A stretch of 64,000 nucleotides of DNA from Streptomyces sp. NRRL F-5122 (GTDB lineage: Bacteria; Actinomycetota; Actinomycetes; Streptomycetales; Streptomycetaceae): contig NZ_LMWH01000093.1 in assembly GCF_001507435.1 (NCBI RefSeq), positions 89,061-153,060 on the forward strand, written 5' to 3'. The notes under the pieces were generated by a model, which was not told the origin of the DNA, searched no databases, and was given only the letters and a program-made list of their open reading frames with translations. Position numbers and translations under genes: made by a program. The stretch's first letter is position 1. Each line of letters starts with the position of its first letter. This document shows positions 9,130-16,045 of this stretch, piece by piece.

Positions 9130-10821
9130 TCACGGACGCCGATCCCTCACAGCGGGACGCACGACAGCCGGCGGCAGCAGCTCCTCCCGCCCCCGGGCCC
9201 GGTACTCCGCCACGAGCCCGGCCACGTCCTCGTCGGTGAGGCGCCGGTAGCCGGACTCCCCCGGCGGCCTCCACCACACCGGATCCGCGCACCGGAATCC
9301 CTCCCGTCGCAGCCCCACCCGGTGGATCTTGTTGGTGGCGGTGACCGGCATCACCTCCACCAGCCGCACGAAGGGGGGCGCCATCTTCGTCCCCAGATCC
9401 GGCTGGGCTGCGAGGAACGCGGCGAAGACGCCCGGATCGAAGGACGCGGCGTCGTCCAACGCCATCACCGCCATCACCTGGTCCCCCGCCACCGGGTCCG
9501 GCACCGCGTACACCGCCACGGACAGCGCGCCCCGATACCGGGCGAGGATGCCCTCGATCATCGCGGCGGCCAGGTTCTCGCTGTCGACGCGGAGCCGGTC
9601 GTCGGTCCGGCCGGCGAAGTACAGGAACCCGTCCGCGTCCCGGTAGAAGAGGTCACCCGTCCAGTACCAGCCCTCGCGGCGGCGTGCGGTGTCCGCGGCC
9701 GGGTTGCGCCAGTACCCCTCGAAGTGATGGGGCCCGCGATTGACCAGTTCCCCTATGGCATCGTTGCCGTTCATCAGCCGGCCGTCCCCGGTGATGACCG
9801 CGGGCGGGCACTCCTCGCGCGTGACGGGATCGACGACGGCGAGGTCGTCGCCCGGCGCAGCCCTGCCGATCGCACCGGCCGGTGTCCCCGCCGTCCGCTG
9901 CACGGCGCGCCGCCCTCCGACGAGCCGTAACCCTCCACGAGCCGCGCCCCGAAGCGCCGCTCGAAGGCGGCGGCGTCCACCACGCCGGCCTCCGTGCCGA
10001 AGCCCAGCCGCAGGGGGGTTGTCCCGGTCGTCGGGCCGCTCCTTCGTCGCCAGGACGCAACTCACGGCACGTCCGACATAGGTGAAGTACGTGGCCCCGC
10101 AGGCACGCACGTCCTCCAGGAATCCCGAGGCCGAGAAGCGCCGCCTGAGCGCGATCGCGGCGCCCGAGACGAGCGCGGGTGCCCAGTCGGCGATCACCGC
10201 GTTGCCGTGGAACATCGGCATGCAGATGTAGTGGACGTCGTCGGCGCCGAGCCCGAGGTGACGGACCAGGGAGCGGCCGGCTGCCGCGAGCCGCCCCTGG
10301 GTGCAGATCGCGGCCTTGGGTGCGCCGGTGGAACCGGAGGTGAAGTACAACAGGAGGCGGTCGGCGGGGGTGGCCCGGTCGTCCGGCTCGGCCCCCTCGT
10401 ACCCGGCGAGGAGGTCCGCGCAGTCGTCCGTGTCGGTCACGAGCACCCGGACGCCGGGCAGGTCGAGCCTGTCCAGCAGGGGGCGGAAGGCCTGTTCGGT
10501 GACCAGGACGCGGCACTCGGTGTGCAGCAGGTCGCGGGCCCACTCCGCCCCTCCGCGGGTGGGGTTGATCCCGGCGACGGCCGCACCGGCGAGGGCCGCC
10601 GCGCTCAGCCACAGCGGGTACTCGGGTGTGTTGTGGCGCAGCACCCCGAGGTGCGGCCGGTCCCCCGGCTCGAGCAGATCGGTGAACAGCGCCGCCCTGG
10701 CCGCGGCCCCCGCGGCCACCTCGTGCCGGGTGAGCGACCGCCCCTCGAACCACAGTCCCGTCCGGTGGTCGTTCCACCCCTGCATGACCAGTTCCGCGAC
10801 GGTACCCCTCGTGGATTCCAT
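9130..10821 (-). CDS. AMP-dependent acyl-CoA synthetase (FadD-like), with a probable compensating frameshift pair
   Basis: ANL-superfamily enzyme that would activate a fatty acid as acyl-AMP and then acyl-CoA. The frame is open for 563 codons. Core motifs are visible: A3 FTSGSTGAPK, A7 YWTGDL, A8 GRTDDRLRVDSEN and the A10 lysine in TNKIHR. In the middle, between about 10018 and 9906, the frame reads arginine/glycine-rich nonsense while the +1-shifted frame reads VEGYGSSEGG, the expected A5 motif. One extra C in the run at 10013-10018 and one missing base near 9905-9911 would explain this. Either the sequence contains two errors or the gene makes a damaged enzyme. A TetR-type palindrome precedes it. 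Confidence 0.8.
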   Translation of the reverse strand: MESTRGTVAELVMQGWNDHRTGLWFEGRSLTRHEVAAGAAARAALFTDLLEPGDRPHLGVLRHNTPEYPLWLSAAALAGAAVAGINPTRGGAEWARDLLHTECRVLVTEQAFRPLLDRLDLPGVRVLVTDTDDCADLLAGYEGAEPDDRATPADRLLLYFTSGSTGAPKAAICTQGRLAAAGRSLVRHLGLGADDVHYICMPMFHGNAVIADWAPALVSGAAIALRRRFSASGFLEDVRACGATYFTYVGRAVSCVLATKERPDDRDNPPAAGLRHGGRRGGRRRLRAALRGAARGGLRLVGGRRAVQRTAGTPAGAIGRAAPGDDLAVVDPVTREECPPAVITGDGRLMNGNDAIGELVNRGPHHFEGYWRNPAADTARRREGWYWTGDLFYRDADGFLYFAGRTDDRLRVDSENLAAAMIEGILARYRGALSVAVYAVPDPVAGDQVMAVMALDDAASFDPGVFAAFLAAQPDLGTKMAPPFVRLVEVMPVTATNKIHRVGLRREGFRCADPVWWRPPGESGYRRLTDEDVAGLVAEYRARGREELLPPAVVRPAVRDRRP

Positions 10822-10836
10822 GGGCGCGCAGATTAA

Positions 10837-10851
10837 CTGACATGCCGTCAG
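10837..10851. promoter_or_regulatory. Palindromic operator candidate upstream of the acyl-CoA ligase
   Basis: On the gene's strand the site reads CTGACGGCATGTCAG, with CTGAC/GTCAG arms around a five-base centre, 16 bp before the ligase start. TetR-family regulators of fatty-acid genes often bind sites with TGAC/GTCA arms, so a lipid-responsive repressor is likely, but no TetR gene lies next to it. Confidence 0.55.
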
Positions 10852-10890
10852 ATGGGGAGACCCGTGGGACCGGCCGGGAGCGGGGCCTCC

Positions 10891-11358
10891 CTACGGCATG
10901 CCCGCGAACGGACCGTCCGCGGCGAAGACCTCGGCGTAGGTCACCATGAAGCCGACACAGAACGCGACGATCACCGAGAGGAACACCAGTATGCCCACGG
11001 CGCCCGCCAGGACCCTGCCCCGGCCCGGGGCGTGCGCGGTGGCGCGTTCGGGGTGGGCTGCCGTGTAGTGCACCGGGACGATGTCGCCCTCGACCGTGGT
11101 CCGCGGGCCGCCCGCCTCCTCGAAGCGCACGGTACGGCCCTCACGGGTGGCGAACTCGTACACATGGTGCAGCGTGGTGCTCACGGAGGTCTCTCCGCCC
11201 CCGCTGGTCGTCGTGTACGTCCGCAGACAGCGTGCCTCGGCGGTCAGGCCGCTGTTCCAGTTGCTGCGCAACCGCAGCGAGCGGCGGACCACCGCCACCG
11301 CCTGGGCCAGCGCCCCGATCATGATGAGGCCGGGCACCACGTAGAACAAGTAGTCCAT
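10891..11358 (-). CDS. DUF3592-family membrane protein
   Basis: A 155-residue protein with one hydrophobic segment near the N terminus (FYVVPGLIMIGALAQAVAVV) and another near the C terminus (VGILVFLSVIVAFCVGF). The extracytoplasmic middle part carries the DUF3592 pattern (AEARCLRT, YEFATREG, VHYTAAHP). The ATG at 11358 follows a GGGGGAG run; the open frame further upstream is not supported. Function is unknown for the family. Confidence 0.75.
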   Translation of the reverse strand: MDYLFYVVPGLIMIGALAQAVAVVRRSLRLRSNWNSGLTAEARCLRTYTTTSGGGETSVSTTLHHVYEFATREGRTVRFEEAGGPRTTVEGDIVPVHYTAAHPERATAHAPGRGRVLAGAVGILVFLSVIVAFCVGFMVTYAEVFAADGPFAGMP

Positions 11359-11486
11359 GACTCCCCCGAGTTGAGTACGACTCCACGCACGCCGCATGGT
11401 CATGTCGACGTGCGTGGAACGTACCCGCCCGGAGTGCCGGTGCTCCTCAAGGAAGGCTCAGAAAGCGAGCCGGGAGGCAGTACCGG

Positions 11487-12110
11487 TCAGAACGTGACGT
11501 CAGCGCACGAGTAGAACGCGTTGGCGGTGTCCGCGATCGTCCACACCCCGAGGATGACGTGGTGCCCGCTCAGCCCGGTCGGCAGCGTGCCGGCGTGGCT
11601 GAGCGTGGACGGCGGACGCTGACCGTTGTACGGGACCGTCAGGAACGGGGTGGTGTTGAGATCGGCCCTTGTCAGGGCGTGGTTCTGGTTCCAGCCCTGT
11701 TTGGTGACGTAGTACTTGAAGTCGGTCGTCGAGTGCGAGGCGGTGAACTGCCAGCGGAAGGTGTAGCTCTGCCCGCCCGTCACCTTGGTCGTCGGCCAGG
11801 CGGTGCCCGAAGGCGTCCTGGGCTGGTCGAGCGCGCCGAAGTTGGTGTGGTTGGCCGAACAGATCTGCCCGTCGCCGGGCCCCGCGGCCGGGAAGCCCTT
11901 GGGGCCCTCGACACTCTGCGGCTCCCACTGGATGTCGCCGCAGCCGGAGACGGTGCCGCCGTTCGCGGCGCACATCTTCTGCCGGCTGAGCGGCTGGTCG
12001 GTGTAACCGTGGGCGCTGGCACCGCCCGTGGAGAGCACGAACGTGCCCGCGGTGGCGAGGCCGAGCACGGCCGCGTACCACTTCGCCTTCCTGGTCGTAC
12101 GGATGCGCAT
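11487..12110 (-). CDS. AA10 lytic polysaccharide monooxygenase / chitin-binding protein
   Basis: Secreted copper enzyme of 207 residues that oxidatively cleaves chitin or cellulose. A signal peptide ends ASA, and cleavage exposes His34 as the mature N terminus; with His126 (TASHS) it forms the copper histidine brace. Four cysteines and the C-terminal NAFYSCADVTF stretch fit small single-domain AA10 proteins; there is no separate carbohydrate-binding module. AGGAG precedes the ATG by seven bases. A near-consensus DasR site lies ~50 bp upstream, so N-acetylglucosamine/chitin control is expected. It sits near the cslA-glxA-cslZ locus but in its own transcription unit. Confidence 0.93.
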   Translation of the reverse strand: MRIRTTRKAKWYAAVLGLATAGTFVLSTGGASAHGYTDQPLSRQKMCAANGGTVSGCGDIQWEPQSVEGPKGFPAAGPGDGQICSANHTNFGALDQPRTPSGTAWPTTKVTGGQSYTFRWQFTASHSTTDFKYYVTKQGWNQNHALTRADLNTTPFLTVPYNGQRPPSTLSHAGTLPTGLSGHHVILGVWTIADTANAFYSCADVTF

Positions 12111-12161
12111 GCTGCCGCTCCTGGAGGATGTGGGGAGTTCCTTGAGCCGTGCGCGCAGCGT

Positions 12162-12177
12162 TCAGGTCTAGACCAAG
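12162..12177. promoter_or_regulatory. DasR-responsive element (dre) upstream of the LPMO gene
   Basis: The 10-bp perfect palindrome GGTCTAGACC at 12165-12174 is the core of the DasR consensus (AGTGGTCTAGACCACT). On the LPMO strand the site reads TTGGTCTAGACCTG. The position, 52 bp from the start codon, fits repression at the promoter that is relieved by glucosamine-6-phosphate. Confidence 0.88.
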
Positions 12178-12228
12178 TCTCACAGTATTACCGGAAGTTG
12201 AACATGTCCATACCAATTCAACTCCCTT

Positions 12229-13374
12229 TCACGCCCCGTCACCCGTGCGCCCCGTGTAGAAGGCCACGGTCAGGTCCTTCACCAGCGCCTTGCGCTCGTA
12301 GTCGTCGAGCTCGACCAGGCCCCGCGTGGTCAGCCGGATCACCGTGTCCTCCACCGAGTCCACGAGCGAGCTGAGCACCGTGTCGCGGTGTTCGGCGTCG
12401 AGCGCGGCGATACGGCGGCGCTGCATCCGCGCCGCGACCTCGGGGGCGTACTCGATCCGGGTCGGCTGCACCGCGAACACCTCCAGGCCGACCGGCTCCA
12501 CCTCAGCGGCCACCAACCGGCTGAGCGCGTCCCCGACCGCCTCGACGTTGCGCAGGCTCACGACGGCCGTCGTCCCGGGCAGGTCGGCCGGCACCTGGGG
12601 CAGCACCCGCGCCAGCGCGGACTCGACGCACTCCCGCAGATAGGTCTCGTGGTCGTCGATGCCGAGCACGGCCCGCGCGGTGTCGCTGACCCGCCAGGTC
12701 ACCAGCACCACCACCTGCAGCGCGAGCCCGTTGGCGTCGACCGCCGCCATCGGCTCGCTGCGCCAGTGCCGCAGCCGTACGTCGGCCCGCCGGCGCAGCA
12801 CCAGCGGGTTGACCCACACCAGCCCGGTGCGGCGGATGGTGCCCCGGTAGCGCCCGAACACGCTGAGCACCCAGGCGCCCCCGGTCTGCCCCCGCATGAG
12901 TCCGCCGAAGCCGAGGAGGAAGAGCAGACCCGCACCGATGTACGCCGCCACCTGTGGCAGCCCCAGGCCCGTGGACGCCGATGGAGGCAACTCCAGCAGG
13001 CGCACGGCGGACGGCGACACGAAGCCCGCCCACCACGAGATGACCCCGCTGCCGACCGCTCCGCAGAGTCCGACCAGCACGCCCAGCAGCCCGGGCAGCA
13101 CCCGTGCGGGCCGCTCGACGAGTTGGGGGTCGACGTCGGGCGGCTGACGGCGCGGCGGAGCGGGCGGACGCACCCGCGGCTGTTCGCCGGTACCGAGCCG
13201 CCGCCCCACCACCGCAGGGGGGACGGTCGGCGCGCCGATGTCGGAGTCCTCCCGGAACAGCAGGTGGACGGGGATGTCGGTGGTCGACTCGCTCTGGATG
13301 AGCCGGGCGGGCGGAGTGTCGGCCTCCTCCGGCGCCCCTTCGGGCTCCGGATTCTGCGGTGTCTTCGTGTTCAT
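12229..13374 (-). CDS. SPFH/Band 7 (stomatin-prohibitin) domain membrane protein
   Basis: A 381-residue protein. The first ~95 residues are proline- and acid-rich and look disordered. Two hydrophobic hairpin segments follow at about 100-170 (VLPGLLGVLVGLCGAVGSG; VAAYIGAGLLFLLGFGG). The SPFH domain then runs from about 180 to 340, with WVNPL, VTWRVSD, and a VPADLPGTTAVVSL stretch, ending in MQRRRIAALDAEHRDT. Such proteins organise membrane microdomains. GGAGG precedes the ATG at 13374 by five bases. A cell-wall hydrolase gene is immediately upstream on the same strand. Confidence 0.85.
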   Translation of the reverse strand: MNTKTPQNPEPEGAPEEADTPPARLIQSESTTDIPVHLLFREDSDIGAPTVPPAVVGRRLGTGEQPRVRPPAPPRRQPPDVDPQLVERPARVLPGLLGVLVGLCGAVGSGVISWWAGFVSPSAVRLLELPPSASTGLGLPQVAAYIGAGLLFLLGFGGLMRGQTGGAWVLSVFGRYRGTIRRTGLVWVNPLVLRRRADVRLRHWRSEPMAAVDANGLALQVVVLVTWRVSDTARAVLGIDDHETYLRECVESALARVLPQVPADLPGTTAVVSLRNVEAVGDALSRLVAAEVEPVGLEVFAVQPTRIEYAPEVAARMQRRRIAALDAEHRDTVLSSLVDSVEDTVIRLTTRGLVELDDYERKALVKDLTVAFYTGRTGDGA

Positions 13375-13467
13375 GCGTGCCTCCATGCCTCCGCGCCGGC
13401 AGTCGTCGTGCTCGGTGCGTCGGGTTACGGACCGGGAGAGGGGATCGGGAACAATGCGGGAGAAGAG

Positions 13468-14643
13468 TCAGGAGAACAGGCGCCGCCAGGTCTCCGGCCC
13501 GGGAAAGCCGTCGGCCGCACCACCGCGCCAGCCCTGGGCACGCTGGAACGCCTCCACGCTGCGCCGGTCCATCTCGCCCCAGCGCGGCCCGGGTCCTTCG
13601 GTGTAGTGCTTGCCGAATCCCTTCTCGATCAGCCGGCGACCCAGCCGGGTGATGTGCGGGTTGTCCGCGCCCGGACGGAACACGCCCGGGCCCGGAAAGT
13701 CGGGCGCCCCGCCCGGGGGGACGGATCGCGACCCGACGGCCAGGGCGGAACCGGCCGCGGCCACGCCCCCGCCGTTCTTCTGCGTCAGGGGCCAGGCCGA
13801 GGAACCGGGCAGCGCGACGGCGCCCGGACCGGCGACGGCGCCGCCCGAGTCGCCGGGCAGGCCGGGAACACCGTCGGTCGCCGACGGCTGCTCGCCCTTG
13901 CTCTCCACACCGGCCTTGCCGTCGCTCAGGTTCTTGTAGCGGTAGGGCACATAGCGGCTGGAATTGGTCCAGTACGCGTACGGGGTGGCCAGCTTCCGCG
14001 CCCTCGGCGGGGTCTCCTCGTAGGCCGTGTACCTCTTGTGCGTGGAGTCCGTCCAGCCGCCGAAGATGACGACGTGTGAGCCGCGCTCCGGGTTGGCCGC
14101 GTTGTGGAACAGCAGGATGTCGCCGGGCTGCAGCTGCGCCTTGGAGATCCGGACGCCGAACTTGTCCAGACTGCCCGTCCATTCGTTGCTGCCGAGGTTC
14201 CAGGCCATCGAGACGTATCCCGAGCAGTCCTGCCGGTAACCGTCCGACCAGTAGTCGTCCATGCTGTACGGGACCTTGGCCGCGACCCACACCTTGGCCC
14301 GGTTGATGATCTGGGCACGGGTCGTCGCGGGGGCCAGGTCGGGGGCCGATGCCCCGGCACTGCCGTGCAGTGGAGCCGTCCGGCCCTGCGGGGTGTCCGG
14401 TGGCTGGTCACCCCTCGGGACACTCGGGCGGAGCGGAGCCTGGGCGGCGGCGGCCGCGGGCATCGCCTGGCCCGCGGCGAGGGTCGCACCGGCGACTGCG
14501 GCAAGCGCGACGGCCTTACGGGCCGTCAGACGGCCGGTGCGTCCGGAGCGGGAGGATGCGGAGACGGCACGGCGCCAGTGGACGCAGCCCGCACACGCGC
14601 AGCCGGCCCTGGGGGCGAATTCCTCGAACTCCGGAGTCTCCAT
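13468..14643 (-). CDS. Secreted NlpC/P60-like peptidase with C-terminal peptidoglycan-binding domain
   Basis: A 391-residue cell-wall protein. After a signal-like hydrophobic stretch (AVALAAVAGATLAAGQA, around residues 50-70), an NlpC/P60-type domain shows the catalytic Cys in QDCSGY and His in GSHVVIFGG. A Gly/Pro-rich linker leads to a C-terminal peptidoglycan-binding domain (WGEMDRRSVEAFQRAQGW). Unusually, a CACAGC cysteine cluster lies before the signal sequence in the cytoplasmic n-region. The ATG at 14643 has GAAGGG upstream; the longer frame is discounted. Likely cleaves or remodels peptidoglycan stem peptides. Confidence 0.82.
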   Translation of the reverse strand: METPEFEEFAPRAGCACAGCVHWRRAVSASSRSGRTGRLTARKAVALAAVAGATLAAGQAMPAAAAAQAPLRPSVPRGDQPPDTPQGRTAPLHGSAGASAPDLAPATTRAQIINRAKVWVAAKVPYSMDDYWSDGYRQDCSGYVSMAWNLGSNEWTGSLDKFGVRISKAQLQPGDILLFHNAANPERGSHVVIFGGWTDSTHKRYTAYEETPPRARKLATPYAYWTNSSRYVPYRYKNLSDGKAGVESKGEQPSATDGVPGLPGDSGGAVAGPGAVALPGSSAWPLTQKNGGGVAAAGSALAVGSRSVPPGGAPDFPGPGVFRPGADNPHITRLGRRLIEKGFGKHYTEGPGPRWGEMDRRSVEAFQRAQGWRGGAADGFPGPETWRRLFS

Positions 14644-14867
14644 GCGACGCCCTTCACACTCCCTGTCCACACCCGGAATGATATGTCCTGTTTTCTGCAT
14701 GTACGTCACTTTCCCCAACTGTGTACCGGAATCGTGTGGTGACGGCCCGAATGATGTACGTGTGCCGTTCCTCCGGGGGTACGAGGCGCCGCCGGACGGG
14801 CGCGGCCATGCGGTGTCCGTGGCCGGGGGCACCCTCAGGTGTCGGGTAAAGTTCTCCGGGTCGACAG

Positions 14868-14941
14868 GCGCCGCTAGCTCAGTTGGTTAGAGCAGCTGAC
14901 TCTTAATCAGCGGGTCCGGGGTTCGAGTCCCTGGCGGCGCA
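14868..14941 (+). tRNA. tRNA-Lys (anticodon CTT), second identical copy
   Basis: Same 74-nt sequence as the copy at 9012-9085, in the same orientation 5.8 kb downstream; identity stops at the tRNA borders. It has its own terminator. Two identical Lys(CTT) genes suit a genome that uses AAG almost exclusively. Confidence 0.97.
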
Positions 14942-14949
14942 CGACCGGG

Positions 14950-14979
14950 AAGGCCTCTCGCATGAGCGGGAGGCCTTTT
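14950..14979 (+). terminator. Terminator of tRNA-Lys copy 2
   Basis: AAGGCCTC and GAGGCCTT pair around a short loop, followed by TTGT; a compact rho-independent type structure nine bases after the tRNA. Confidence 0.8.
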
Positions 14980-15030
14980 GTGTCCGCCCGCACCCGGGGC
15001 CCGCACCGATTGGCCGGATACCCTCTGGCC

Positions 15031-15741
15031 ATGGCGCGGGACCTGCAGGAGCGGATCAAGAGGCTCATCATCGAGCGTCGGCTGCCCTCGGGCGCCGTGC
15101 TGCCGACCGAGCCCGAGCTGATGACACTGCTCGGCGCCAGCCGGAACTCCGTGCGCGAGGCCCTCAAGGCGCTCCAGGCGATGGGCATCGTCGAGATCCG
15201 GCACGGCTTCGGAACCTATGTCGGCCCGATGTCCCTGGCCCCCATGGTCGAGGGCCTCGCCTTCCGCACGGTCGCCGGGCACCACCGCGGCGAGGACAGC
15301 CTGCTGGAGCTTCTCGAACTGCGCGAGGCGGTGGAGACGGGGCTGATCTCCCGCCTGGCGGGCCTGCTGCCGGAGCGGGACCTCGCCGAACTGGACTCGC
15401 TCGTCGATCGTATGGAAGAGGAGGCCGCACGGGGCGCCGGCCTCACGGAGACCGACCGCGCCTTTCACGCCACGCTCTACCGGGGGCTGGGAAACGTACT
15501 CCTGAGCGAAGTACTGGAGGCGTTCTGGGACGCGTTCCACCGCGTCCGCACCGACCTGGCCGAGGTGCCCCAGGACCCGAAGGTCACCTGCCGGCAGCAC
15601 CGGGAGATCGTCGACGCCGTGCGGTCCGGTGATGCCGTGCGAGCGGAGGCGGCCATAAGGCACCACTTCCTCAACATCCGTACACGTGCGACCTCGACTG
15701 CCCCACTGGATTCCAACAAGCGTCCCATTGAGCCGGTATGA
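15031..15741 (+). CDS. FadR/GntR-family transcriptional regulator (FCD domain)
   Basis: A 236-residue regulator. The N-terminal winged helix (residues ~10-70) contains LPTEPELMTLLGASRNSVRE and the wing RHGFGTYV; the rest is an all-helical FCD ligand domain with ELREAVE and the HREIVDAVRSGD metal-site region. The ATG at 15031 has no clear ribosome site, and a GGATACCCT stretch just upstream could serve as a -10 for leaderless expression. The longer frame to 14962 would start inside the tRNA terminator and is rejected. The ligand is unknown; its neighbours are the tRNA and the cslA operon. Confidence 0.85.
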   Translation: MARDLQERIKRLIIERRLPSGAVLPTEPELMTLLGASRNSVREALKALQAMGIVEIRHGFGTYVGPMSLAPMVEGLAFRTVAGHHRGEDSLLELLELREAVETGLISRLAGLLPERDLAELDSLVDRMEEEAARGAGLTETDRAFHATLYRGLGNVLLSEVLEAFWDAFHRVRTDLAEVPQDPKVTCRQHREIVDAVRSGDAVRAEAAIRHHFLNIRTRATSTAPLDSNKRPIEPV

Positions 15742-16045
15742 GCGGTAAACACCGCGTTTCGCTCTTGCGATCATGCCGGAAGCCATAGAACCCTGGGCTC
15801 CAAGGGACTGCCGATGCACGGCAGTTGGGGGTAATTGGCCGGTTGTGCCGCTCGGGGAGGGTGGCCCGGCCGAGGGGATGCCGAGGGGGGCGTTCACGCA
15901 GGCGGGAGGTCGCGTTCCCGTGTCCGCAGCGTGCAGGTGACGCGGTGGCGGCGACCAGTCACTGACGCCCGTCATGGTCTAGGGGGACCTGACGCGGGCG
16001 AAACAACCACACAGACACGCAGCCGTGCGTGCGGGGGGATGACTC
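15742..16045. other. Intergenic region upstream of cslA
   Basis: 304 bp without a gene. An inverted repeat ACTGCCG-ATGCA-CGGCAGT at 15807-15825 could end transcription of the regulator gene or act as an operator. A single half-site resembling a DasR element (TGGTCTAG) occurs at about 15975, but the other half is not conserved. The cslA promoter must lie here; I could not assign -10/-35 boxes. Confidence 0.5.

Noticed and set aside
9032..9292. Minus-strand ORF ending GTRTPDPLIKSQLL (also at 14887-15188)
   Set aside because: This peptide is the antisense translation of the tRNA-Lys gene, a frequent annotation artefact.
15970..15986. DasR-like site upstream of cslA
   Set aside because: Only the TGGTCTAG half is present; the second half reads GGGGACC and the symmetry is lost.
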